Positions 31,903 to 39,603 of a DNA stretch of 64,000 nucleotides are shown here, one piece after another (the first letter of the stretch is position 1; each line of letters begins with the position of its first letter). Where the stretch lies: positions 4,512,001-4,576,000 of the forward strand of contig NC_013739.1 of NCBI RefSeq assembly GCF_000025265.1. The letters are read 5' to 3'. The notes below the pieces were generated by a model. That model ran no database searches, was not told the origin of the DNA, and saw nothing but the letters and a program-made list of their open reading frames with translations. The stretch is from Conexibacter woesei DSM 14684. Lineage in GTDB: Bacteria > Actinomycetota > Thermoleophilia > Solirubrobacterales > Solirubrobacteraceae. The position numbers and the translations under genes are program-made.

Positions 31903-33861
31903 ATGGTTGGAACGATGGACGCTCTGATGCTGCTCACGGCCGCAGCCGAGACCGCGCCCGCAGGCGGCGCGACCGCCGGCCAGATCGCGATCGGCGGCGG
32001 CATCGCGGTCGGCTGGACGGTGCTCCTGCTGCTGCTCGGGCACGGCCATCGCACCGGCCGCTCGACGCTGCTGAACCGCATGGCCGCGCCGCTGGAGCGC
32101 GCGACCGGCCTGCCCGGCTGGGCGACGCTGCCGGTCGCGGTCGCCGTCGTCGGCTTCCTGCTCGCCGGCCCGGGCTTCGCGTGGGACGTCGCGCTGCACA
32201 TGAGCAAGGGCCGCGACGAGGGCCCGTTCGCGAACCCGTCGCACTTCATGATCTTCGGCGGGCTGCTCGTGCTGCTCGCCTCCGGCTGGCTCGCGGTCGT
32301 GCTGCCGAAGGGCGACGTCGGCCCCTCCGGCGTGCGGATCGCGCCGAGCTGGAGCGTCCCCGCGGGCGGGATCGCGATGCTGCTGTGCGCCTCCGCCGCG
32401 CTGCTGGCGTTTCCGCTCGACGACTTCTGGCACCGCGCCTTCGGGCAGGACGTGACGCTGTGGGGACCGACCCACCTCGTGCTGATAACCGGCGGGCTGC
32501 TCGTGTACGTCTCCTCGCTCGTGCTCGTGCGCGAGGGCCGCGCGTCGGCGGCACGGCTGGCGGCGCTGAGGGGCGACCGCGCGCCGCGGCCCGTGCCGAC
32601 GTGGCTCGGCGCGCTCGCCGCGTCGATCGTGCTCGCCGGCCTGACGCTCGCCTACCAGCAGGAGTTCGGCTACGGCGCGCCGCAGTTCCGCACGCTCTTC
32701 CACCCCGTCCTGATCGCGATGGCGGCGACGCTCGCGCTCGTCACGGTGCGGCTCGCCTGCGGCCCCGGCGCGGCGCTGCTGACGGTCGTCTTCGCGGGCG
32801 TCGTCGACTTCGCGCTGACCGGCCTCGTCGGCCCCGTGCTCGGCGACCTGACGCTGCACTTCCCGACCTACGTCGCCGAGGGCGCGCTGGTCGAGCTGGC
32901 GGCGCTCGCGCTGCTGCGCGACGGCCGCTCGCCGTATCTGTTCGCGACCGCCTCCGCGGTCCTGATCGGCACGCTCGGCGTGCTCGCCGAGTTCGGCTGG
33001 TCGCACGTCTGGATGCCGCTGTCGTGGCCGGCGCACATCGTGGCGCCGGCGATGGTGCGCGCAGTCCCGCTCGCGATCGCCTGCGGCGTGCTCGCCGTCT
33101 TCGTCGCCCGCTGCCTCGGCCGCAGCGGCGACCCCGCGATCCTCGGCCGCTGGGCGTGGGCGCCCCCCGCCGCCGCAGTCGCGGTCACGCTCGCGGTGCT
33201 CGGCTCGCTGCTGCCGAGCCACGCGCCCGACGGTGCCCGCGTCGCGCTGACGCTGACCGACGCCGGCAACGGGACCGCGAACGTCGTCGCGCGCTTCACG
33301 CCGCGCGACGTCGCCGAGGACGCCGACCGCCTCCAGGGGCTCAGCTGGCAGAGCGGCGAGGGGATCGTGACCGCGCCGCTGGAGCGCGTCTCCGAAGGCG
33401 TCTACCGCACGACCGAGCCGCTGGAGGTGAGTGGGAGCGCGAAGGCGATGATCCGCCTCCAGCGCGGCACGACGACCGCCAGCGTCGCGGTCCGCTTCCC
33501 CGCCGACGCGGCGATCCCGGCACCGGCCGTCCCGGCGCTGGCGCAGGTCGAGCGGCCGCTCGTGCACGACCCGCTGCTGCTCCAGCGCGAGCGCAAGCCG
33601 GACACTCCGAGATGGCTGTGGTCGACCGCCGCGACTGCGGTGCTCGCGCTCGTGCTGACGCTGCTGGGGACGATCGGCTGGGCGCTGCTGCGGATCGCGC
33701 GCGGTCCGCTGGCGCCGGCGGGAGCGCGCGGCGCTGCGGCCGGCGCGGGCGCCGGCGCGGGCGGGGCCGGCGGGCCGGGCGCCGGCGGGCCCGGCGGTGC
33801 GCCGGGCGGAACCGGCGAGCGCCACCCCGGCGCGCCGCCGCGACCGGTCGGGGCGCGATGA
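31903..33861 (+). CDS. Polytopic membrane protein with conserved-looking intramembrane histidines and a beta-type C-terminal domain
   Basis: A 652-residue membrane protein with about ten hydrophobic spans. Histidines sit at or near span ends in AWDVALHMSKGRDEGPFANP, SHFMIFGG, DDFWHRAFG and WGPTHLVLITGG, a pattern that could bind metal or heme. Residues ~440-550 form an external beta domain (ARVALTLTDAGNGTANVVAR, RVSEGVYRTTEPLEVSG) reminiscent of FixH/YtkA domains. A last span and a Gly/Ala tail follow. I do not recognise the family. ATG 31903 abuts the operator; ATG 31915, with GGA 3 nt before it, is the alternative. It overlaps the MerR gene (ATGA). Confidence 0.8.
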   Translation: MVGTMDALMLLTAAAETAPAGGATAGQIAIGGGIAVGWTVLLLLLGHGHRTGRSTLLNRMAAPLERATGLPGWATLPVAVAVVGFLLAGPGFAWDVALHMSKGRDEGPFANPSHFMIFGGLLVLLASGWLAVVLPKGDVGPSGVRIAPSWSVPAGGIAMLLCASAALLAFPLDDFWHRAFGQDVTLWGPTHLVLITGGLLVYVSSLVLVREGRASAARLAALRGDRAPRPVPTWLGALAASIVLAGLTLAYQQEFGYGAPQFRTLFHPVLIAMAATLALVTVRLACGPGAALLTVVFAGVVDFALTGLVGPVLGDLTLHFPTYVAEGALVELAALALLRDGRSPYLFATASAVLIGTLGVLAEFGWSHVWMPLSWPAHIVAPAMVRAVPLAIACGVLAVFVARCLGRSGDPAILGRWAWAPPAAAVAVTLAVLGSLLPSHAPDGARVALTLTDAGNGTANVVARFTPRDVAEDADRLQGLSWQSGEGIVTAPLERVSEGVYRTTEPLEVSGSAKAMIRLQRGTTTASVAVRFPADAAIPAPAVPALAQVERPLVHDPLLLQRERKPDTPRWLWSTAATAVLALVLTLLGTIGWALLRIARGPLAPAGARGAAAGAGAGAGGAGGPGAGGPGGAPGGTGERHPGAPPRPVGAR

Positions 33862-34646
33862 GCACTACCCTTGCGGCCATGCCCGCCGCCCGCCGCCCCC
33901 GTGCCGACCACGGCTCCGAGGAGGAGCTGACGATCGAGCAGCTGTCGGAGCGGACCGGGCTGACGCCGCGCAACATCCGCGCGTACCGCACGCAGCGGCT
34001 GCTGCCGCCGCCGGTCGTCAGAGGCGGCACCGGCTACTACGGCCGCGAGCACGTCGAGCGGATCGAGCGGATCAGACAGCTGCGCGCGGAGGGCTTCAAC
34101 CTGACCGCGATCCAGCGGCTGCTCGACGACACGCCGGCATCCGGCGACGGCGCGCGCGAGTTCCAGCGGCTCGTCAGCGTCGCCTACGACGCCGAGCCGC
34201 CGCGCACGGTCGAGGCGGCGGAGCTGTTCGCGCAGCTCGGCGACCAGCTGACGCCCGCGCTCGTCCAGCGCGCGATCGAGCTGGGCGCCGTGCGCGCGCT
34301 GCCCGACGGCAGATTCGAGCTGCCGACCCCCGCGCTGCTCGACGCCGCTGCCGAGCTGACCGACCGCGGCATCCCGCTGGAGCCGGTGATGCCCGTCTTC
34401 GAGCTGGTGCAGAGAGAGTGCGAGACGATCGCCGACGCCTTCCTCGACACGTTCGTCGAGCGCGTCTGGCAGCACTTCCAGGAGGCCGGCTACCCGCGCG
34501 CCCGCTGGGACGAGATCGCCGAGACCGTCGAGCGGCTGCGCCCGACGGCCTCCAAGGCCGTGCTCGCGATCTTCCAGAGCACGATCGACGAAGCGATCGA
34601 ACGGCGCTTCGGCGACGAGCTGGCCCAGCTCGCCGAGCGCGCGTAG
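33858..34646 (+). CDS. MerR family transcriptional regulator
   Basis: A 262-residue regulator with an N-terminal MerR helix-turn-helix: LTIEQLSERTGLTPRNIRAY, RTQRLLPPPV, GYYGREHVERIERIRQL, GFNLTAIQRLLDD. The ~170-residue C-terminal part is helical (FVERVWQHFQEAGYPRARWD, AVLAIFQSTIDEAIERRFG) and has no cysteine cluster, so it is not a typical metal or redox MerR; a small hydrophobic effector is more likely. The start overlaps the membrane-protein stop. ATG 33879 (MPAARRP) is an alternative start. It probably binds the 49-bp inverted repeat upstream of its own operon. Confidence 0.9.
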   Translation: MSTTLAAMPAARRPRADHGSEEELTIEQLSERTGLTPRNIRAYRTQRLLPPPVVRGGTGYYGREHVERIERIRQLRAEGFNLTAIQRLLDDTPASGDGAREFQRLVSVAYDAEPPRTVEAAELFAQLGDQLTPALVQRAIELGAVRALPDGRFELPTPALLDAAAELTDRGIPLEPVMPVFELVQRECETIADAFLDTFVERVWQHFQEAGYPRARWDEIAETVERLRPTASKAVLAIFQSTIDEAIERRFGDELAQLAERA

Positions 34647-34742
34647 GCGCGCTGCGACGCCCAGCTGCGGGTGTTCGCGCGCGTCCGGCCAACCGGGCCG
34701 CCGCCCGCGCGTTCAAGCGTGTGTGACACGCATACTGTCGGC

Positions 34743-36719
34743 GTGGAGCACGTTCCCGCAGCCCAGTGGCGCGGCCCGATCCGGCGTCCGGCCCGTCTCC
34801 TGCACCTCGCCGGCGACGAGCGGCTCGTCGCGTTCGCGCGCGACGGCGACCCCGGAGCGTTCGAGGTGCTCTACGACCGCTATCACCGCCAGATGCTTGC
34901 GTTCTGCCGGCACATGCTCGGCTCGCGCGAGGAGGCCGAGGACGCGGTGCAGCACGTGTTCCTCGCCGCCTACCGCGATCTCCAGCGCTCGCGCAAGCCG
35001 GTCGTGCTGCGGCCGTGGCTGTACGCGATCGCACGCAACCGCTGCCTGTCCGTGCTGCGCGTGCGGCGCGAGCACGTCCCGCTCGAGGGTGCCGAGCCAG
35101 CGACCGACGGGCTCGCCGCCGCGATCGAGCGTCGCGAGGACGTCCGCGAGCTGCTGCGCGACCTCGCGCGGTTGCCCGAGGACCAGCGCGCCGCTCTGCT
35201 GCTCTCCGAGCTGGGCGCGCTCGACCACGACGGGATCGCGACGGTTCTGGGCTGCCGGCGGGAGAAGGTGAAGGCGCTGGTGTTCCAAGCGCGTTCGGCG
35301 CTCGCCGCCGACAGGGAGGCGCGCGCGATCTCCTGCGAGGAGATCCGGGCACAGCTCGCGACCGCGACCGGCGCGGCGCTCCGCCGCGGCCCGCTGCGCC
35401 GTCACCTGCGCGACTGTGCCGGCTGCAGCGTCTTCAGCGACGAGGTCAGACGCCAGCGCTCGCTGATGGCGATCGCGCTGCCGGTCGTGCCGAGCGCCGC
35501 GCTGAAGGCGGCCGTCATGGGCGGGCTCGGCGGCGGCGCGGCCGCGGGCGGGTCGGCCGGTGGCGGCGCGACGGTCGGCGGTGCCGCGGGCGGCGGCGCG
35601 GCGGGCGGCGGCGCGGCGGGCGGCGGCGCGGCGGGCAGCGGCGCGGCGGGCGGCGGCGCGGCGGGCAGCGGCGCGGCGGGCAGCGGCGCGCTCGCGGGCG
35701 CGGCGAGCGGAAGAGCGGGTGCGGGGCTGGGGCTTGCCGGCGGCGCGAGCGCGATCGTCAGCGGCGGGGGCGGCAAGCTGGCGGTGGCCGTCGCGCTCGG
35801 CAGCGCGGTGGTCGGCGGCAGTTCGATCGCGGTCGAGCAGGCGACCGACGCGCCTGGACCGCCGCCGGCGGCGGCGCAGCGCGCGAACCCTGCCCCTTCG
35901 TCGTCGCCATCGACGGGATCGACCGCAACGACCCCGAGCGGCTCCGACGTAACGCGCCAGGCGGCAGCGCGGAACCGGACCGCCGGAGCAGCCGGCGGGC
36001 GCGGGGCTCGCCCCATCCCTGCAGCCGCCACGCCGCTCCAGCGGCAGACGCCGCAGCCGACGCCATCTGTCAGCGGTCCGCTGGAGGTCGCCCCGCCCGG
36101 CGGCGGCAACGCACCCGGCGACACCCGCCAGAACCCGCCCGGCCACAGCGGCAACGCACCCGGCCACACCCGCCAAGAACCGCCCGGCGACATCCGCGGC
36201 AACGCACCCGACAATACCCGCCAGGAACCGCCCGGCCACAGGGGCGAGTCGCGCCGCCGCGGTGGCTCGGAGCGGATTCCCGACGGCCGCCCGAAGGATC
36301 CCCCCGCGACGCCGCCGGGCGCACGGAGACGAGGGCCGGCGGCCCCGACCGACAGAGTTCGGGCGACGCCGGACGGCTCTGCCGCACCGCGCCCCGGCCC
36401 ACCGCCCGACCGCGGCGCCGGCAGACCACCGGCCGACCCGGGCGGCAGAGGGCCCGGCAGACCGCCGGCCGACACGGGCGGCAGAGGCCCCGGCAGACCG
36501 CCGGCCGACACGGGCGGCAGAGGCCCCGGCAGACCGCCGGCCGACACGGGCGGCAGAGGCGCCGGCGGAACACCGCCGGCGTCCAGAGCGGGCGAGGGCG
36601 CCGGTCAGCCGAGCAGACCGGCTCCGCCACCGCAGCCGCCGGCTCCAGCCCCGGAACCGGCCGTTCCCGCGACCCCGGCCGCTCCCGCCGCCCCCGAGCG
36701 CGGACGTCCTCGCGGCTGA
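34743..36719 (+). CDS. ECF sigma factor fused to a ZAS-like zinc module, membrane span and repetitive tail
   Basis: A 658-residue protein combining several modules. Residues ~20-115 are sigma-70 region 2 (FEVLYDRYHRQMLAFCRHML, DAVQHVFLAAYRDLQ, LYAIARNRCLSVLR). Residues ~130-190 are region 4 (LLRDLARLPEDQRAALLLSE, IATVLGCRREKVKALVFQAR). Residues ~198-228 carry C198 and H221-x3-C225-x2-C228, the zinc signature of ZAS anti-sigma factors. A Gly/Ala linker leads to one membrane span (~344-365, LAVAVALGSAVVGG). Then come ~290 residues of Pro/Gly/Arg-rich repeats that would lie outside. GTG 34743 is used. This is a sigma factor with its anti-sigma-like anchor in cis; release would need proteolysis or a zinc/redox switch (inference). 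Confidence 0.85.
   Translation: MEHVPAAQWRGPIRRPARLLHLAGDERLVAFARDGDPGAFEVLYDRYHRQMLAFCRHMLGSREEAEDAVQHVFLAAYRDLQRSRKPVVLRPWLYAIARNRCLSVLRVRREHVPLEGAEPATDGLAAAIERREDVRELLRDLARLPEDQRAALLLSELGALDHDGIATVLGCRREKVKALVFQARSALAADREARAISCEEIRAQLATATGAALRRGPLRRHLRDCAGCSVFSDEVRRQRSLMAIALPVVPSAALKAAVMGGLGGGAAAGGSAGGGATVGGAAGGGAAGGGAAGGGAAGSGAAGGGAAGSGAAGSGALAGAASGRAGAGLGLAGGASAIVSGGGGKLAVAVALGSAVVGGSSIAVEQATDAPGPPPAAAQRANPAPSSSPSTGSTATTPSGSDVTRQAAARNRTAGAAGGRGARPIPAAATPLQRQTPQPTPSVSGPLEVAPPGGGNAPGDTRQNPPGHSGNAPGHTRQEPPGDIRGNAPDNTRQEPPGHRGESRRRGGSERIPDGRPKDPPATPPGARRRGPAAPTDRVRATPDGSAAPRPGPPPDRGAGRPPADPGGRGPGRPPADTGGRGPGRPPADTGGRGPGRPPADTGGRGAGGTPPASRAGEGAGQPSRPAPPPQPPAPAPEPAVPATPAAPAAPERGRPRG
36107..36240 (+). 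repeat. ~45-bp repeats coding for GNAPG-TRQ-PPG in the sigma-factor tail
   Basis: Three imperfect copies encode NAPGDTRQNPPGHSG, NAPGHTRQEPPGDIRG and NAPDNTRQEPPGHRG. They are in frame and lie in the predicted extracytoplasmic tail of the sigma fusion protein. Confidence 0.8.
36420..36562 (+). repeat. 36-bp tandem repeat coding for PGRPPADTGGRG
   Basis: Four near-identical copies of a 36-bp unit encode 12-residue repeats (PGRPPADTGGRG) in the same tail. The unit keeps the frame. High identity suggests recent expansion or homogenisation. Confidence 0.88.
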
Positions 36720-36810
36720 GCGCCGCGCGCGAACCGCTGCATCCGGCCAACCTGAGCGCCCCTTCGGCGTTCACATCCTCGAGAGTGCACCCGACCGAGG
36801 AGCCGAAACG

Positions 36811-36897
36811 ATGAAGAGAATCGCCGCCACGACCAACGCGTTCGGCAAGTGCGTCGCGCAGCAGCGCCCGTCGGCGGAGGCAGCGACGGCAGCCTGA
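36811..36897 (+). CDS. 28-residue small ORF upstream of the AraC gene
   Basis: ATG 36811 is preceded by GAGGAG (9 nt upstream) and the frame runs 28 codons to TGA. The peptide contains KRIAATTNAFGKCVAQQ. The ATTNAFGKCV stretch looks like a short conserved motif I associate with repeats in small proteins of this order, but I cannot confirm it. The surroundings (36720-36931) hold nothing else. It could be a leader peptide or a genuine microprotein. Confidence 0.4.
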   Translation: MKRIAATTNAFGKCVAQQRPSAEAATAA

Positions 36898-36931
36898 GCC
36901 TGCGTCGGCCTCCATTTCCACGAGAACGATC

Positions 36932-37291
36932 ATGCAACGCCCCGGAACGGTCCGCGAGCGCACGCGGCTCTACCACGACGCGGTGCGGATCGTCGAGACC
37001 GAGTACGCCTCCGACCTCGAGCTCGACGACATCGCCCGACGCGTGGCGTCCTCGCGACGCCAGCTGCAGCGCGCCTACGCCGAGATCGGCGAGACGACCT
37101 TCCGCGCTCACCTCACGCACGTCCGCATGCAGCGCGCGGCCGAGCTGCTGGTGCAGACGCGGCAGCCGGTGCGAGACGTCGCGCTGCGCGTCGGCTACCG
37201 CCAGTCGGCGCAGTTCGCCAAGACGTTCCGCCGCTACCTCGGCGCCGCTCCCGCCGCCTACCGCATGCGGGAGCGCGTCCGAGCGGCGTAG
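36932..37291 (+). CDS. Minimal AraC-type DNA-binding protein
   Basis: A 119-residue protein consisting only of the AraC double helix-turn-helix: YASDLELDDIARRVASSRRQ, LQRAYAEIGETTFRAHLT, then LLVQTRQPVRDVALRVGYRQ and SAQFAKTFRRYLGAAPAAYR. There is no ligand-binding domain. Such short forms act like SoxS/MarA/Ada-type activators controlled by their abundance. It converges on a cupin gene with only 3 bp between the stops. Confidence 0.9.
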   Translation: MQRPGTVRERTRLYHDAVRIVETEYASDLELDDIARRVASSRRQLQRAYAEIGETTFRAHLTHVRMQRAAELLVQTRQPVRDVALRVGYRQSAQFAKTFRRYLGAAPAAYRMRERVRAA

Positions 37292-37294
37292 CGC

Positions 37295-37747
37295 TCAGGC
37301 GTTCGGGCTGCCGGTGACCGCGGAGTCGTCGGGCGCCCAACGCTCGGTCGACCAGTGCTGCTGCACCTTCGGCGCGGCGAAGAAGCCGACCACGCGAAGG
37401 TCCTCGCTGCCCGTGTTGAGGAGGTCATGAGCCGTCCCCTCCGGCAGCACGACGACGTCGCCGGCGCGGACCGGCGTGGAGCCCTCGTCGCGCAGCAGCT
37501 CGCCGCTGCCGCCGAGGAAGAACTGCGTCTCCTCGGCGGTGTCGGTGTGGCGGCCGAGCCGCTTGCCCGGCGGCACCGCGAAGTAGATCACCGTCGACCG
37601 CTCCGCACCGTCGCCGCCGTACGCGAAGAAACCGCCCGTCCAGGCGGCCTCGCCGGTCGAGGAGGTGAGCGCGACGGTTCTGACGTCGTCGACGTTGAGC
37701 GGGTCCATGGCGAATCCATTCGTTGGGACTGCGGATGTGTGCTCCAT
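37295..37747 (-). CDS. Cupin-domain protein
   Basis: A 150-residue single-cupin protein. Motif 1 appears as GRHTDTAEETQFFLGGSG and motif 2 as LPEGTAHDLLNTGSEDLRVV. The glutamate and three histidines expected for a metal site are only partly retained (H in GRHTD, H in GTAHD, E in AEET), so both binding and catalytic roles are open. The start ATG 37747 has AGGAGA 7 nt upstream, and this region folds into a hairpin (see 37747-37769). The function may be small-molecule sensing or detoxification; it is not resolved. Confidence 0.85.
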   Translation of the reverse strand: MEHTSAVPTNGFAMDPLNVDDVRTVALTSSTGEAAWTGGFFAYGGDGAERSTVIYFAVPPGKRLGRHTDTAEETQFFLGGSGELLRDEGSTPVRAGDVVVLPEGTAHDLLNTGSEDLRVVGFFAAPKVQQHWSTERWAPDDSAVTGSPNA

Positions 37748-37769
37748 TGTGGGTCTCCTGGACCCACAA
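37747..37769 (-). promoter_or_regulatory. Hairpin enclosing the cupin ribosome-binding site
   Basis: Read on the gene's strand: TTGTGGGTC, loop CAGGA, GACCCACAA, a perfect 9-bp inverted repeat. The Shine-Dalgarno AGGAGA spans loop and stem, and the start codon overlaps the end of the stem by one base. It can be a DNA operator or an RNA structure that hides the ribosome-binding site. Confidence 0.75.
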
Positions 37770-37801
37770 CGCAACACACATCCGGTCGCCGCCGCGGGGT
37801 C

Positions 37802-38767
37802 TCAGCCGTCGCGCCGCCGCTGCGCGATGCCGGTCAAGGTCTCGCGCACGATCCGCTCGGCGACGAGCGCGGTGACGTCGGCGGAGCCGACGCCGGTCGG
37901 GATCACCTCGACGACGTCCATCCCGACGAGCCGCAGGCGGTGCGCGAGCGTGCGGCACGCCCACAGCAGGTCGGCGGGCGTCATCCCGCCCGGCTCCGGC
38001 GTCCCCGTCCCGGGCGCGAACGCCGGGTCGAGCACGTCGACGTCGACGGTCAGGAACGTCGGCCCGTCGCCGAGCACCTCGACCGCGCGGTCGACGATCG
38101 AAGCGATCCCGCGGTCGCGGATCTCGTGCATGAACAGCGACGTGATCCCGTGCTCGCGCTGCCAGCCGAACTCGTCGTCGCCAGGCCAGTAGCCGCGCAG
38201 GCCGATCTGCACGTAGCGCGAGCCGTCGACGTGGCCGTCCTCGACCAGCCGGTACATCGGCGTGCCGTGCGAGCGGGGGACGCCGAAGACCTCTCTGCCC
38301 GTGTCCGTGTGCGTGTCGAAGTGGACGAGCCCGAGCGGACCGTGGACCGCCGCGCAGGCGCGCACGTCCGCCTCCGCGATCGAGTGGTCGCCGCCGAGCA
38401 CGACCGGGATCGCGCCCGCCGCCAGCGCCTCCCCCACCGTCCGCTCGATCGCCTCCGCCGAGCGCGCCGCGTCGGCCGGCAGCACCGGCGCGTCGCCGTA
38501 GTCGACGACGCGCAGCACGGAGAACGCGTCGATCCCCGCCTCCAGGTGCGGACCGGGCGGGCAGCTCGCCGCGCGGATCGCGCGCGGGCCGAAACGCGTG
38601 CCCGGCCGGTCGGAGACGAGGTCGTCGGTCGGTGCGCCGATCACCGCCACGTCGACGCCGGCCAGCTCCGCCGGATCCTCGGTGTACGGCTGCCCGGCGA
38701 ACGTCAGCAGCCCCGCGTAGTCCGGCTTCTCGCCGTACTGCGCCCAACGTGAGAGTGGATCGATCAT
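37802..38767 (-). CDS. Ureohydrolase (agmatinase/guanidinobutyrase-type)
   Basis: A 321-residue manganese enzyme of the arginase/agmatinase family that would hydrolyse a guanidino compound to urea and an amine. The metal ligands are present: VVLGGDHSIAEADV, LVHFDTHTDTG, and FLTVDVDVLDPAFAPGTGTP with EPGG. The SHGTPMYRL segment shapes the substrate pocket in agmatinase-type members. ATG 38767 overlaps the preceding permease stop (ATGA), making it the last gene of a polyamine-type ABC operon. Uptake plus hydrolysis of agmatine, guanidinobutyrate or a related guanidine is the likely pathway; specificity cannot be decided by motifs. Confidence 0.9.
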   Translation of the reverse strand: MIDPLSRWAQYGEKPDYAGLLTFAGQPYTEDPAELAGVDVAVIGAPTDDLVSDRPGTRFGPRAIRAASCPPGPHLEAGIDAFSVLRVVDYGDAPVLPADAARSAEAIERTVGEALAAGAIPVVLGGDHSIAEADVRACAAVHGPLGLVHFDTHTDTGREVFGVPRSHGTPMYRLVEDGHVDGSRYVQIGLRGYWPGDDEFGWQREHGITSLFMHEIRDRGIASIVDRAVEVLGDGPTFLTVDVDVLDPAFAPGTGTPEPGGMTPADLLWACRTLAHRLRLVGMDVVEVIPTGVGSADVTALVAERIVRETLTGIAQRRRDG

Positions 38768-39603
38768 GCGGTACCTCGTATCGGATCGGCGTTCCCGCGG
38801 TCGCGGCGCGCGAGCGCACGCTGGACCAGCACGTTGACCGCGACCAGCGCGAGCACCGCGACGAGCAGCAGCGTGGCGAGCACGTTGACCTCGGGCGGCA
38901 CGCCCTGGCGCGTCGCGCCGAAGATGAACAGCGGGAACGTCTGGGTCTGTCCTGCGTTGAAGCTGGTGATGACGTAGTCGTCGATCGAGAGCGCGGCCGA
39001 CAGCACCGCCGCGGCGGCGACGCCCGGCGCGATCATCGGCAGCGTGACGCGGCGGAACGCCGCCCATTGACCGGCGCCGAGGTCGCGTGCCGCCTCCTCT
39101 ATGTGCCGGTCGAGCCCTTCCAGCCGTGCGCGCACCGTCACGACGACGTAGGAGAGGCAGAACATCGTGTGCGAGATCACGAGCGTGACGAAGCCGGTGC
39201 CGACGCCGACGACGAGGAACATCGCCAGCAGCGAGGCGCCCATCACGACCTCGGGCGTCGCCATCGGCAGGAAGACGAAGAACTCGGCGGCGGTGCGGCC
39301 GCGGAAGCGGTGGCGCACGAGCGCGAGCGCCAGCCACGTCCCCAGCACGATCGCGATCGCGGTCGTCACCGCCGCGATCAGCAGCGAGTTCTTCAGCGCG
39401 AGCGCGAGGTCGGGATCGCTGAACGGGTGCAGCAGGTGGTCGAGCGTGAAGCCCTGCCACGTCAGGTTGAAGCGGCCCCTGTTGTCGTTGAAGCCGAACA
39501 GCACGACGATCGCGACGGGGACGCACAGATATGCGACGACGAGCGTCGTCCAGAGGCCGAGCAGCCCGCCGCGGAGCCGTTCGCCGAATGCGCGCGGGGC
39601 CAT
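38764..39603 (-). CDS. Spermidine/putrescine-type ABC permease (PotC-like)
   Basis: A 279-residue membrane subunit with six spans. The EAA loop reads HIEEAARDLGAGQWAAFRRV TLPMIAPG, and LSIDDYVITSFNAGQTQTFP is typical of PotC. Its ATG shares one base with the upstream PotB-like stop (TGATG), and its stop overlaps the ureohydrolase start. It pairs with the PotB-like subunit to form the translocation pore. Confidence 0.93.
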   Translation of the reverse strand: MAPRAFGERLRGGLLGLWTTLVVAYLCVPVAIVVLFGFNDNRGRFNLTWQGFTLDHLLHPFSDPDLALALKNSLLIAAVTTAIAIVLGTWLALALVRHRFRGRTAAEFFVFLPMATPEVVMGASLLAMFLVVGVGTGFVTLVISHTMFCLSYVVVTVRARLEGLDRHIEEAARDLGAGQWAAFRRVTLPMIAPGVAAAAVLSAALSIDDYVITSFNAGQTQTFPLFIFGATRQGVPPEVNVLATLLLVAVLALVAVNVLVQRALARRDRGNADPIRGTA

